Origin: Nitrososphaerales archaeon
GTDB taxonomy: Archaea > Thermoproteota > Nitrososphaeria > Nitrososphaerales > Gagatemarchaeaceae
Assembly: GCA_014874415.1 (NCBI GenBank)
Contig: JACWAI010000079.1
Location: 1-39,100 of the forward strand
Direction: 5' to 3'
Length of the DNA stretch: 39,100 nucleotides
Made by a program: the position numbers and the translations under genes. Every line of letters starts with the position of its first letter. Position 1 is the stretch's first letter. Below are positions 1-7,874 of the stretch, piece after piece. The notes beneath the pieces are model-generated. The model searched no databases, was not told where the DNA came from, and worked only from the letters and a program-made list of their open reading frames with translations.

Positions 1-296
1 GCGTTGGGGAGGGGGGGGAGCCCCACGCGCCCTTCTTTCGCTGCAGGCTCGTCCGCGCCTAGATACTTCGACTTCAGGAGATTCTCCTGCTCGGCGAGGG
101 GCATCGAGTTGACGCGCTTCACCGCGTCCGCCGCACCCTTGGACACGAGGCCGGCGTTGGACCGAAGTTCAGGGAGCTCTGCCAGCACCCTGCCTATGAC
201 CGCCCCGATCTCTGCCTTCCCGCCGTGCTTGACGGCGTTGGCCAGGGCCGCCTTCTCGACTGCGGCGAGGGCCTCCGCCCCCAGGGCATTCACCAT
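1..296 (-). CDS. gltX: Glutamyl-tRNA synthetase, N-terminal part (runs off the left edge)
   Basis: This is the first 98 or so codons of the archaeal-type glutamyl-tRNA synthetase, which charges tRNA-Glu in the cytoplasm. The reading frame stays open to base 1, and the visible part includes NAVKHGGKAEIGAVIGRVL followed by VNSMPLAEQE. Those stretches match the helical N-terminal extension typical of archaeal and eukaryotic-type GluRS, upstream of the catalytic Rossmann fold, which lies outside the window. The ATG at 296 overlaps the stop of the prenyl synthase gene by seven bases, so it is probably the last visible gene of the rpoD-to-isoprenoid operon. Identification is by N-terminal resemblance only, because no catalytic motif is in view. 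Confidence 0.8.
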   Translation of the reverse strand, partial: MVNALGAEALAAVEKAALANAVKHGGKAEIGAVIGRVLAELPELRSNAGLVSKGAADAVKRVNSMPLAEQENLLKSKYLGADEPAAKEGRVGLPPLPN

Positions 297-1339
297 TCGC
301 GCTCGACTGCGAAGCGTGCGAAGGAACTAAGCATTTCTGCCGCCTCGGCGTCCCCCTTCCATCTGATGCCCCGGAGGGAGACCATGGACTCCTTCATCAG
401 CTCGGTGGCCCTTTTCCTTGCGAAACCGACGGCGTCGTACTTGTCTATCAGGGACAGGACGAATGACACGTCGGCCTCTGACTTGGCCTCCCTGCCCTTG
501 TTCATTATCGAGACTACCCTGTCCCTGTCGCTCTGGCCCGCCACCCCGAGCAGGTGGAGGAGGATGAGGGTCCTCTTGCCTTCCAGGATGTCGTCCGACT
601 TCGCCTTGCCGAACTTCTTGGTGTCCCCGACGAGATTGAGGGCGTCGTCCTGGATCTGAAACGCCACCCCGAGGTTAATCCCGAACTCTTTCAGTTCGCC
701 GAGCACCTTGCTCCCCGCGCCTGCGATTATGGCCCCGAGCCGGCAGGGGCTTGCGACGGTGTACCACGAGGTCTTCCGGGTGCACATCTCGTAGTAATCC
801 TTCTCATCGAGGTCCCACCTCTTCCCGACCACCCAACCGAGCTCCATGTGCTGGCCTTCGGTGGTCTGGTTGACCATGTGCGAGAACTCCCTCATGACCG
901 CGAATGACTTCTCGAGCCCGAGGGTGTCGCTGTTGCCGAGGAGCGCCTCCCACATCTTGGCATGGAGCGCGTCCCCTGTGTTCAAGGCGAGCCCTTCGTC
1001 GTATTTCACGTGCAGCGATGGCTCCCCCCGCCTCAGCTGGGATCCGTCTTCTATGTCGTCGTGGATCAATATCCAGTTCTGGAAGAGCTCGATGCAGGCG
1101 GCAGTGAGCAGGGCGTCCTCCTCCTTCCCCCCGGCGGCCCTGCAGGCCGTGACGCAGAGGAAGGGCCTCATCCCCTTGGCCTGCCTGGACGGGTAGTCCC
1201 TCATCATGGCATAGAGGAGGTCGACCTCCCTTACCTTGCTCTTCTTCGGCAGAAGCTTCGTGAGGATCAGGTCGTCTACGCTTGCCTTGACCCGCTTCAT
1301 CTCGTCCTGGAGGTCGGTCATCCGCTGAGGGGCACCCAC
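290..1339 (-). CDS. Trans-isoprenyl diphosphate synthase (GGPP/farnesyl synthase type)
   Basis: The enzyme condenses isopentenyl diphosphate with allylic diphosphates, probably giving geranylgeranyl diphosphate for archaeal ether lipids. The first aspartate-rich motif is DDIED at about residues 94-98, in the context LIHDDIEDG. The second is DDALN at about 231-235, preceded by FQIQ, so the last acidic residue of the usual DDxxD is Asn here, as in eukaryotic GGPP synthases (DDxxN). The 349-residue length is normal. The start is GTG at 1339, and ATG at 1321 (MTDLQDEM) is an equally possible shorter start. It sits directly after isopentenyl phosphate kinase and mevalonate kinase, so the operon encodes consecutive parts of one pathway. 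Product chain length cannot be read from sequence alone. Confidence 0.92.
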   Translation of the reverse strand: MGAPQRMTDLQDEMKRVKASVDDLILTKLLPKKSKVREVDLLYAMMRDYPSRQAKGMRPFLCVTACRAAGGKEEDALLTAACIELFQNWILIHDDIEDGSQLRRGEPSLHVKYDEGLALNTGDALHAKMWEALLGNSDTLGLEKSFAVMREFSHMVNQTTEGQHMELGWVVGKRWDLDEKDYYEMCTRKTSWYTVASPCRLGAIIAGAGSKVLGELKEFGINLGVAFQIQDDALNLVGDTKKFGKAKSDDILEGKRTLILLHLLGVAGQSDRDRVVSIMNKGREAKSEADVSFVLSLIDKYDAVGFARKRATELMKESMVSLRGIRWKGDAEAAEMLSSFARFAVEREW

Positions 1340-1345
1340 TTTCCG

Positions 1346-2083
1346 CTAGGACCGGACCACCGTGCCGTAGAAGTCCAGGCCCCGGACCGCCTTCGAGAAC
1401 TCGTTGCGCCTGTATCCCGAGACGAAGCAGACCTTCGTCCCGGCGGCCGCTATCTTGGCTGCGACGTCGAGCTTGAGCTTCATCCCCCCCGTGGCGTCGT
1501 CACCATCGGGGACTCCCATCCTCCTGATCTTCGACGGAGAGAGCTCGGGGATGATCACCCTGGTGTTCTGCTCGTACACCCCGTCCACGTCGAGGGCGAA
1601 GACTGCCCTATCGGGGGCGAGTGTCTTCGAGAGCTCCTGCACTATCACGTCCCCTGACATGACCTTGAAACCTGACTGGGTGAGGGTGACGTCCCCGAAC
1701 GTGACCGGGGTCAGCCCCTCCTTCAGCAGCCCCTTCAGCCAGCTGGCAACCTGCAGCCTCCCTGCCCTGCTCACCGCGTCGAAGGGAGAGAAAGGATAGG
1801 GGCTCAGCTTGTACTCCATCATCGTCTTGCAGACCATCCTGTCGAGCTCGTACATGGCGCCCCTCGTCTGGGCCACCCCCACGGCCGGCGCCTCTGAAAC
1901 TTCTGACGATATGCCGTGCTGTTTTGCGACCACGTGGCCGAACGAGCCTCCTCCGTGGACGACGACGACCTTGTGGTCGGAGGACGCTATCTCTTCAGAG
2001 AGGGCGGAGACCACGTCGGGGCGGTAGGAGAAGGGCTTCGACTTGTCCGTGATGACGGAGCCACCGAGCTTGGCGACTACCGT
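1346..2083 (-). CDS. Isopentenyl phosphate kinase, probable ACG start
   Basis: The enzyme phosphorylates isopentenyl phosphate to the diphosphate in the archaeal mevalonate pathway. It belongs to the amino-acid-kinase fold. AKLGGSVITDK at the N-terminus is the phosphate-binding strand-loop, VVHGGGSFGHVVAKQHG carries the conserved glycines and the catalytic His of this family, and the protein ends in YGTVV. The first ATG/GTG/TTG in frame is GTG at 2014, which would delete the essential GGS loop. In frame upstream lie ACG at 2083 (giving M-V-V-A-K-L-G-G) and CTG at 2092. ACG gives the family-like N-terminus and recurs at three other genes, so I place the start there (245 residues). It overlaps the end of the mevalonate kinase gene. 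The function is sure; the start codon is inferred. Confidence 0.88.
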   Translation of the reverse strand, partial: TVVAKLGGSVITDKSKPFSYRPDVVSALSEEIASSDHKVVVVHGGGSFGHVVAKQHGISSEVSEAPAVGVAQTRGAMYELDRMVCKTMMEYKLSPYPFSPFDAVSRAGRLQVASWLKGLLKEGLTPVTFGDVTLTQSGFKVMSGDVIVQELSKTLAPDRAVFALDVDGVYEQNTRVIIPELSPSKIRRMGVPDGDDATGGMKLKLDVAAKIAAAGTKVCFVSGYRRNEFSKAVRGLDFYGTVVRS

Positions 2084-3006
2084 TCTAGCCAGCTTTTCAC
2101 TCCCTCGGCGGGTATCTTCGCATTGAACGTCTCGAACCCTCGCGCCGACAGCCCCGAGACAATGCTTTTTTCCTTTCCTTCGGGCGCGACCGCGATGACG
2201 CTCCCCCCTCCCCCGGCCCCCGTCAACTTCGCCCCATAGCTACCGAGGGAGCCAAGCAGCTCCACAATGCTGTCGAGGGTCTCGTTGGAGACCCCGACGG
2301 ACCGGAGTATCGCGTGGTTCGCCGTCAGCACCCCTCCCAGCCCCTTCATGTCCCCGTCCCTGACCATCTCCGCGGCCGATAGGCTCAGTCCGCTCACCCC
2401 GTCCGCGAGCATGGAGAAGAGGCGCGGGTACCTCGCCCTCTCCCTCGAGACCCTGCCTATCTGCCCCCTCGTCTTCCGGGTGAGACCAGACTGGGAGACG
2501 ATGAGCGAACGGGGGGACCCGAGGGTGATCTTATTCGGCGGGGAGCCTGGCCTGAAGAGCAGGACGCCGCCGTAGGCGCAGACCGTGGGGTCGACCCCCG
2601 AGGGCTTGCCGTGCACCTGCAGCTCTCCCGCCATGGAATATCGGATGACCTCTTCTATTCCCAGCCCGAGGCCGCACAATCGCGAAAACGCTGAAGCGGT
2701 CGCCACCATGATCGAAGCGGAAGAGCCGAGGCCTGCGCCGCCTGGAACCTCGCTAGATATCCGCACCCTTACGGTCGGGTTCGCAGAGAAGTCCCTGGCC
2801 ATGGCGCCGACCACAGCGTAGACAGGAGCGGATCCTCGGGGGCCGGCATCGGCGAACCGGCTGGAGACGACCTGGAACTTCGCTGAGGGCTCGACCTCCA
2901 CGCGCACCCTGCGGGGGAGGGCGGCGGCGAGAGCCCAGGCACCATGGACGACGAAGTGCTCACCTGTGATTATTGCCTTCGAAGGCGCCTCCGAGACGGC
3001 TTTCAT
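2077..3006 (-). CDS. mvk: Mevalonate kinase
   Basis: This GHMP-family kinase phosphorylates mevalonate, an early step towards isopentenyl units for membrane lipids. It has an N-terminal APSKAIITGEHFVVHG stretch, the GHMP ATP-binding loop PGGAGLGSSAS at residues 88-98, and the C-terminal motif KLTGAGGGGSVIAV. The 309-residue length is usual for archaeal mevalonate kinases. It starts with ATG three bases after the MEMO gene stop and is followed by the overlapping isopentenyl phosphate kinase. The pairing with that kinase suggests the archaeal pathway, in which phosphorylation and decarboxylation precede the final kinase step. Confidence 0.93.
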   Translation of the reverse strand: MKAVSEAPSKAIITGEHFVVHGAWALAAALPRRVRVEVEPSAKFQVVSSRFADAGPRGSAPVYAVVGAMARDFSANPTVRVRISSEVPGGAGLGSSASIMVATASAFSRLCGLGLGIEEVIRYSMAGELQVHGKPSGVDPTVCAYGGVLLFRPGSPPNKITLGSPRSLIVSQSGLTRKTRGQIGRVSRERARYPRLFSMLADGVSGLSLSAAEMVRDGDMKGLGGVLTANHAILRSVGVSNETLDSIVELLGSLGSYGAKLTGAGGGGSVIAVAPEGKEKSIVSGLSARGFETFNAKIPAEGVKSWLER

Positions 3007-3009
3007 CTG

Positions 3010-3852
3010 TCAGACGAATCTGAGGGCGCCATAGCCTACGACTTGAAGGTTGTCTCCCGTCGTGTCCCCGCTTGACGCGTACTTCAGTAGCTCCGCCTTC
3101 TCGAGGCCGAGGATTTTCGCCGTCTCCATGACCGTTGCTATTGCACCGAAGCCGCAGGCAGTCACGTTGAGCCTCTCGAGGGTGGAGTAGAAGCCGTCCA
3201 GGTCCATCTTGAGGACCTGGTGGAGGAGCGCCATGTCCTTCCCCCTGGCGGCGTCGGCGGGCTCGTAATGGGTCAGGTCGGAGGACGCGACGAGGACTGA
3301 CCTCTTCCCGTCGATGACCCTGGCGAGGGCGGAGGAGAGCGACTTGGCGGTGTCCATGTCCTGGAAGGCGAGCGAGATGGGAAGGATCGGGACAGAGTCC
3401 CCGTAGATGCGCTGCAGGAACGGCAACTGGACTTCGAGGGAGTGCTCGAGCCTGTGGGCCTCGGGGTCAAAGGACACGATCTCCGACAGCTCGGCCAGCT
3501 TGCCTGTGGCTCCGGAGTCGACAAGCATCCTGCCGAGGGGGGTCTCCCAGGACCCTTCGCCGAAGGTGGAGACGCCGCTCCCGATGCCGTAGTGGTTCGG
3601 GGCGACGACGACTATGAGCTCGGGGTCGCGGAGGGAGGACACGTGCAGGTAAGAGTGGGCGGCGACGGGGCCGGAGTAGACGTAACCGGCGTGAGGAGAG
3701 ACGACGGCGACGACGGCGGCCTTGGTCCGTGCAGCGGGGGGCTGCCTGCCGGGCCCCAGCGGGTGCGAGTAGCAGCTGTCGACCAGGGAGGCGAGCTCGG
3801 CTGGGTCGGCAGGGTAGAACTGTCCGGCTACGGCAGGCTTCCTTACGAGCAA
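3010..3852 (-). CDS. MEMO1 family protein
   Basis: This is a 280-residue protein of the MEMO family, which is widespread in archaea and eukaryotes and related in fold to class III extradiol dioxygenases. Its biochemical role in archaea is not settled. Recognisable features are RKPAVAGQFYPAD at the N-terminus, VVSPHAGYVYSGPVAAHSY, VVAPNHYG, the HSLEVQLPFLQ stretch and SSDLTHYEP. These contain the conserved His positions of the family's active-site pocket. The start is TTG at 3852. In many archaea this gene sits between rps2 and mevalonate kinase exactly as here, so the neighbourhood supports the call without revealing function. Confidence 0.9.
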   Translation of the reverse strand: MLVRKPAVAGQFYPADPAELASLVDSCYSHPLGPGRQPPAARTKAAVVAVVSPHAGYVYSGPVAAHSYLHVSSLRDPELIVVVAPNHYGIGSGVSTFGEGSWETPLGRMLVDSGATGKLAELSEIVSFDPEAHRLEHSLEVQLPFLQRIYGDSVPILPISLAFQDMDTAKSLSSALARVIDGKRSVLVASSDLTHYEPADAARGKDMALLHQVLKMDLDGFYSTLERLNVTACGFGAIATVMETAKILGLEKAELLKYASSGDTTGDNLQVVGYGALRFV

Positions 3853-3861
3853 CGCCGGTGG

Positions 3862-4557
3862 CTATTCGTTCCTGTCCGATATACGCTCGTCGAACCCTTC
3901 AGGCTTCGGCTCTTCCTCCATCTTGGTCTCAAAGTCCTCGATGCTGTATTTCATGGGCTGGTCTTCGGCGAGAAGCCCGGCGTGGGTCAGCGTCGCCCGT
4001 GCGAGGAGCCAGAATATGGCCGCTATCGCCTTCCGGCCCCGGTTGTTCCCGGGTATGACCAGGTCTATGTCGTCTGTGACGTTGTCAGTGTCGCAGACGG
4101 CTATCACAGGGACCCCCAGCTTCCCCGCCTCGACGATGGCCTGCATGTCTGACATGGGGTCGGCGACTACGACCAGCTCGGCGTCGAGGTGACCGGGATA
4201 CAGCGGGTTGGTGAAAGTTCCGGGCATGAACCTGCCGATGCGCTTCATGGCGCCCGTGAGCTCGCAGAACTTCTCCACCGCCATGGCGCCGTGCTCTCGG
4301 CTCGTGTATACCACCGTGTTCGTGGCCCCCGTCGCGGCGATGAACTTTCCTGCGACGTCGATCCTGTGGAGGGTCTTGGCGTAGTCTATCATGTGGAGCC
4401 CGTCGGGGCGGGGCCTCGCGGTGAACTGTTCCATCGTCTTGGTACGGACGGGGGTGCCGATGCGGATGCCTGTCGCGAGGAGGGCCTTCTCCGAGAGGCC
4501 CTGGACCACCATGGTGTCAGCCGAGCCGGCTTCGTCGTCGAACTCGGACATCGTCAT
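3862..4557 (-). CDS. rps2: Small ribosomal subunit protein uS2
   Basis: Archaeal S2 binds the head-body junction of the 30S subunit. Diagnostic stretches are IRIGTPVRTKTMEQF, RPDGLHMIDYAKT and the later VADPMSDMQAIVEAGKLG followed by PVIAVCDTDN, all characteristic of S2. The acidic C-terminal tail (EEEPKPEGFDE) is common in archaeal forms. It starts with ATG at 4557, with ATG at 4551 as an alternative. It lies 12 bases after rpoN; the enolase gene often found between rpoN/rpoK and rps2 in archaea is absent here. Confidence 0.95.
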   Translation of the reverse strand: MTMSEFDDEAGSADTMVVQGLSEKALLATGIRIGTPVRTKTMEQFTARPRPDGLHMIDYAKTLHRIDVAGKFIAATGATNTVVYTSREHGAMAVEKFCELTGAMKRIGRFMPGTFTNPLYPGHLDAELVVVADPMSDMQAIVEAGKLGVPVIAVCDTDNVTDDIDLVIPGNNRGRKAIAAIFWLLARATLTHAGLLAEDQPMKYSIEDFETKMEEEPKPEGFDERISDRNE

Positions 4558-4569
4558 CCAGACCTGCCC

Positions 4570-4779
4570 TTACTGGAGCTCTGCCTTCCGGCTGAAGAAG
4601 GGGAGCACCTGGTCGATGACGTCGACGGACGAGATGAGCATCCTGCGGCAGCAATACCTCTTCAACCCCAGGGCGTCGAGGACCTTCCCCGGGTCCTCCC
4701 CTGCCTTTACCCTCGACTGGAAGGGGGCGAACTTGTCACCGATGAGGTTGCCGCATGTGAAGCAGCGGATTGGGATCAT
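4570..4779 (-). CDS. rpoN: RNA polymerase subunit Rpo10 (RpoN/RPB10)
   Basis: This is the small zinc-binding assembly subunit of archaeal RNA polymerase, homologous to eukaryotic RPB10. It is 69 residues long with the atypical zinc-binding signature [13 protein letters not shown] near the N-terminus and RYCCRRML in the middle, giving the CxxC...CC ligand pattern. ATG at 4779 is preferred; TTG at 4782 would add one residue. It follows rps9 closely. The rpoK gene that often sits next to it in archaea is not in this window. Confidence 0.95.
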   Translation of the reverse strand: MIPIRCFTCGNLIGDKFAPFQSRVKAGEDPGKVLDALGLKRYCCRRMLISSVDVIDQVLPFFSRKAELQ

Positions 4780-4785
4780 CAATTT

Positions 4786-5211
4786 CTATCGATAGCTCTT
4801 TTGGCGCTTTCGCCTCGCGCCTGGACCTCCGAATTTCTTTGGCTCAGCTTGTCGCGGGTCGCCCGATAGCAGGTATTTATTGTATGCATTCAGCTTGTCC
4901 CTGATATCGCTCCCCCGCACCTGGTCCACGTAAGCCCTGGCGATCGCCATGGCCGCGGCATCGGCCTGCCCCATGAACCCCCCTCCCGCCACGCTCACGT
5001 CGAGGTCGTACTTTTCACGGAGCTCCCCGACGACGTGCACCGGACCCAGCAAGTGGAGCCTCGCCGGCTCTGGCTCCCATAGCTCGACGGGGGTCCCGTT
5101 GACCCTTATCCTCCCTGCACCGGGGACTATCGCCGCCGTCGCGCGGGCTGTCTTTCTCGCACCCGAATAGAGCTTCGGGGGCTTCTTGACCGACGCCTTT
5201 GGAGCGGGCAT
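4786..5211 (-). CDS. rps9: Small ribosomal subunit protein uS9
   Basis: S9 of the 30S head, whose C-terminal tail contacts P-site tRNA. The 141-residue protein has SGARKTARATAAIVPG-like basic sequence, DVSVAGGGFMGQADAAAMAIARA and the typical C-terminus KKFGGPGARRKRQKSYR, with the invariant terminal Lys-Ser-Tyr-Arg. ATG at 5211 is used here; ATG at 5226 would add five residues (MERVA) and overlap rpl13. It lies directly after rpl13, the usual archaeal order. Confidence 0.95.
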   Translation of the reverse strand: MPAPKASVKKPPKLYSGARKTARATAAIVPGAGRIRVNGTPVELWEPEPARLHLLGPVHVVGELREKYDLDVSVAGGGFMGQADAAAMAIARAYVDQVRGSDIRDKLNAYNKYLLSGDPRQAEPKKFGGPGARRKRQKSYR

Positions 5212-5213
5212 TG

Positions 5214-5654
5214 CTACTCGTTCCATCCCAGGCTCTTCGAGAGGTCCCCCATCGTCACGTACACGGGGACAGGACGGGGGGCCGAGGTATCGTCGAACTT
5301 CGTAAACTTCGTCGCCTCCACGGCGGAGGGGACGCCGATGTAGACCCTGAGCCTCTTCATCGCCGTCGCGCCCTTGGGCTTCTTGCGCGGGACCATCCCC
5401 CTCACCATCCTTCTGAGTATGTTGTCGGGCCTGCGCGGATGGATGGGGCCGTAGATCGGGTTGACCCTGCTGGACAGCTCGAGCCTCTCCTTCCACTGGT
5501 TTATCACGGACACGCGGGAGCCAGATATGAGCGCCTTCTCGGCGTTCACGACCACCACCCTCTTACCGGAGAGTATGAGCTTGGCGACCTTTGACGAAAG
5601 CCGCCCGGCGATCTGGTCGGTGGCATCGACGTAGACTGTGCCCTCACTTGACAA
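5214..5654 (-). CDS. rpl13: Large ribosomal subunit protein uL13
   Basis: L13 is an early-assembly 50S protein. Diagnostic segments are VYVDATDQIAGRLSSKVAK at the N-terminus, then HPRRPDNILRRMVRGMVPRK, which matches the archaeal/eukaryotic L13 core. The length is 146 residues. The start is TTG at 5654, overlapping the last codons of rpl18e, and the gene ends just before rps9. This order (rpl18e-rpl13-rps9) is standard in archaea. Confidence 0.95.
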   Translation of the reverse strand: MSSEGTVYVDATDQIAGRLSSKVAKLILSGKRVVVVNAEKALISGSRVSVINQWKERLELSSRVNPIYGPIHPRRPDNILRRMVRGMVPRKKPKGATAMKRLRVYIGVPSAVEATKFTKFDDTSAPRPVPVYVTMGDLSKSLGWNE

Positions 5655-5997
5655 GCTTGACCCCGCTCCCTTTCGGATACTTCTTCAGGAACTCCTCGAC
5701 GGTCAGGGCTGACCCCCCTGACGCCTGGATCTTGGACCTCGCCTCTGCTGAAAAGGCGAAGGCCCCTACTGTGACCTTCCTTTCCATCACACCCGTGCCA
5801 AGCACCTTGCCGGGGACGAAGACAGCCTGGCCGTCCTCGGCTATCCTGGAAATCCTCCCCAGGTTCACCTCGACCCGGGTCTTCCCCGGGTTTGAGAGGA
5901 GGACTGAAGCCTCGCTCCATATGGGCGCCTTCTGCTTCTTCCCCGCCTTCTCTAGCATGACCGACGCGTACCTGGCGAGGGGGTTCGACGCTGTCAT
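5644..5997 (-). CDS. rpl18e: Large ribosomal subunit protein eL18
   Basis: Archaeal/eukaryote-specific 50S protein L18e, distantly related to bacterial L15. The 117-residue product has NPLARYASVMLEKAGKKQKAPIW at its N-terminal side, the central VNLGRISRIAEDG strand and VFVPGKVLGTGVMERKVTV, which is the family core. The ATG at 5997 overlaps the rpoD stop in an ATGA arrangement, showing translational coupling. The reading frame continues open far upstream through rpoD, but that extension is only a shadow. Confidence 0.94.
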   Translation of the reverse strand: MTASNPLARYASVMLEKAGKKQKAPIWSEASVLLSNPGKTRVEVNLGRISRIAEDGQAVFVPGKVLGTGVMERKVTVGAFAFSAEARSKIQASGGSALTVEEFLKKYPKGSGVKLVK

Positions 5998-6629
5998 TCT
6001 CCCCCGCCCACCGCGACCTGAATCTCCTTGAGCTTCTTCTCGAGCAGCTCGATTGCCTTCAGGACGATCTGCTTGGCGGGGAGGCCACCGGTCGACTCCA
6101 CCGTCAGGTTGAACACGCCTTCCTTCTTCCCGTCGGTGAGCACGGCGATGCTGCATGGCTGCCACTTCGCGTGCTCCTTCCCCCGTCCCAGCCTCGCGTA
6201 GGCCTCCAGCTTGACGGACTGCCCCATGGCGAGCTTGACGAGCGGGATGGTCTCGCTCACGGGCCTCACCTCTCTGTCCTCCGAAACGAGGTCCCCCGAG
6301 GTCACGGTGGAGACCTTGTCCTTCCCCTTGGCGTCCAGGACGAAGAGCACCCTGCACTTGTGGCAACCGAGCGGGTTCCCGCAGTCGCACTCCTCGGGGA
6401 GGTTGTACTTGGCTAGGTCTGTCTTGATCGGTATCATGCCGAGCCTGTGGGCGAGTATCTCGTCGTAGAGTACGGAGGAGTTCTCGAGGATGACCACGTC
6501 GTCTATCGCCATGGACGGGACCTCGGCTATGCAGAACCTCCTGACGGCGTTGGCGTACGACCTGTCGATCCCTTCGAGCTGAAGGGTGATGGAGTTGCCG
6601 CCCTCTTCCAGGACCTTTACTTCAACCAT
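5994..6629 (-). CDS. rpoD: RNA polymerase subunit Rpo3 (RpoD/RPB3)
   Basis: Alpha-like assembly subunit of archaeal RNA polymerase that pairs with RpoL. It has the dimerisation-domain sequence SYANAVRRFCIAEVPSMAIDDV and LAHRLGMIPI, then CDCGNPLGCHKC at about residues 83-94. This four-Cys loop resembles the zinc loop of eukaryotic RPB3, and no separate ferredoxin-like cluster domain is seen in the 211 residues. The start is ATG at 6629. It heads the minus-strand operon and is divergent from rps13; in most archaea it follows rps11 on the same strand. Confidence 0.95.
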   Translation of the reverse strand: MVEVKVLEEGGNSITLQLEGIDRSYANAVRRFCIAEVPSMAIDDVVILENSSVLYDEILAHRLGMIPIKTDLAKYNLPEECDCGNPLGCHKCRVLFVLDAKGKDKVSTVTSGDLVSEDREVRPVSETIPLVKLAMGQSVKLEAYARLGRGKEHAKWQPCSIAVLTDGKKEGVFNLTVESTGGLPAKQIVLKAIELLEKKLKEIQVAVGGGE

Positions 6630-6816
6630 TGATTACACCGGCTAGATTGATACGAGCTCTCATGAGACGTCGCGTTTCGAGGTGCGGGATTGGTTCTGGT
6701 TAAAAGAGTTTTGGAGAGGAATAGACGAGTTTTGGGGGAGCGTTTCGAGTCGTCTGAATTTTCGCCGTGAGACGCTTCAAAACTTATAACCGAAGGGGGA
6801 AGGGCAGGGCAAGAAC
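6630..6816. promoter_or_regulatory. Divergent promoter region, rpoD / rps13
   Basis: This 187-base region separates two divergent translation operons. On the plus strand, TTATAA at 6784-6789 lies about 30 bases before the rps13 ATG, which implies a very short leader. On the minus strand, TTTTAA (6705 to 6700) is the best TATA-like element for rpoD and would give a leader of roughly 45 bases; this one is weaker. The ten-base sequence GCGTTTCGAG occurs twice in the same orientation, at 6672-6681 and 6740-6749. It could be a shared regulatory site, but nothing in the sequence proves that. Confidence 0.6.
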
Positions 6817-7311
6817 ATGTCGGAAGCCTCCGAGTTCAGGCACCTGGTCAGGATATCCGGAAGGGACCTGGCGGGCGGCAAGAAGCTGATTATCGCCCTC
6901 TCAGACCTGAAGGGGGTAGGCTACAACTTCGCGAACGTGATAACCACCAGGCTCAGCCTCGACCCGAGGGTCAGGCTCGGCACCCTGAGCGAGCAGCAGG
7001 TCAAGGAGATAGAGGAAGCAATTCAGAGCACTTCCAAGGCAGTTCTCCCGAAGTGGTACTACAACAGGAGGAACGACCCCGAGACCGGGGAGGCGAAGCA
7101 GCTCCTCGGGTCTGATCTTGATTTCATCCAGAAGAACGACATACAGGACGAGAAGAACATCCAGAGCTGGAAGGGGATAAGGCACGGGCTGGGGCTGAAG
7201 GTCAGGGGGCAGCGGACCAGGACGACTGGGAGGAAGGGGAGGACAGTCGGGGTGAGGAAGGCTACCCTCGTGGCAGCGGCGAAGGAAGCGGCGAAGAAGG
7301 AAGAGAAGTAA
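6817..7311 (+). CDS. rps13: Small ribosomal subunit protein uS13
   Basis: S13 of the 30S head, contacting the P-site tRNA and the 50S bridge. It has FRHLVRISGRDLAGGKKL and the helix-two-turn-helix sequence LSDLKGVGYNFANVI near the N-terminus. GIRHGLGLKVRGQRTRTTGR followed by GRTVGV closes the conserved part, and an Ala/Lys-rich tail follows. The length is 164 residues. It starts with ATG at 6817, about 30 bases after a TATA box, and leads the rps13-rps4-rps11 group. Confidence 0.96.
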   Translation: MSEASEFRHLVRISGRDLAGGKKLIIALSDLKGVGYNFANVITTRLSLDPRVRLGTLSEQQVKEIEEAIQSTSKAVLPKWYYNRRNDPETGEAKQLLGSDLDFIQKNDIQDEKNIQSWKGIRHGLGLKVRGQRTRTTGRKGRTVGVRKATLVAAAKEAAKKEEK

Positions 7312-7314
7312 GGG

Positions 7315-7869
7315 TTGGGAGATCCGAAGAAGGCGAGGAAGCAGTTCAGCAGGCCCCGCAGCCCATGGCGCGCCGACCAGCTCGCCCAGGAGCTTTACCT
7401 GCTTGGCACCTTCGGGCTCCGCAACAAGAGAGAGCTTTGGAGGGCCCAGACCCAGCTGAGCTCGGTGAGGAAGCAGGCGAGGACCCTCCTCGCCGCGACC
7501 CAGGTTGTGAGAGAGAGGGAGGAGAAGAAGCTCCTCGACAGCCTCAGGAGGAAGGGGCTCATCGGCGAGGCGGCGACTCTGGACGACATACTCAGCCTTA
7601 CGGTGGAGGACATGCTGGGCAGGAGGCTGCAGTCGATGGTCTTCAAGAAAGGGATGGCCCTGTCCCCGCTGCACTCGAGGCAGCTCATCGTGCACGGTCA
7701 CGTGGCGGTAGGAGACAGGATAATCACGGTGCCGGGATACGAAGTAGGCGGCACGGAGGAAGCGACGGTCAAGCTCATGGGCGGGGCCCCTCCGAAGGAG
7801 AGCGCTGCTGCCCCAGAAGCACCTGCAGCGGGACAGGCCCCGGCCGAGCAGCCTGCGGAAGCCAAGTGA
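7315..7869 (+). CDS. rps4: Small ribosomal subunit protein uS4
   Basis: S4 is a primary 16S rRNA binder that nucleates the 30S body. The start is TTG at 7315, chosen because it yields MGDPKKARKQFSRPRSPW, the standard archaeal S4 N-terminus. The S4 RNA-binding domain lies at about residues 100-160 (DDILSLTVEDMLGRRLQ, then HSRQLIVHGHVAVGDRI). An Ala/Pro/Glu-rich tail of about 25 residues ends the 184-residue protein. It lies three bases after rps13. Confidence 0.95.
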   Translation: MGDPKKARKQFSRPRSPWRADQLAQELYLLGTFGLRNKRELWRAQTQLSSVRKQARTLLAATQVVREREEKKLLDSLRRKGLIGEAATLDDILSLTVEDMLGRRLQSMVFKKGMALSPLHSRQLIVHGHVAVGDRIITVPGYEVGGTEEATVKLMGGAPPKESAAAPEAPAAGQAPAEQPAEAK

Positions 7870-7874
7870 GATAG

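Noticed and set aside
5644-6390. A 248-codon extended rpl18e frame
   Set aside because: The extension is out of frame with rpoD and has no homology; the ATG at 5997 gives the normal L18e.
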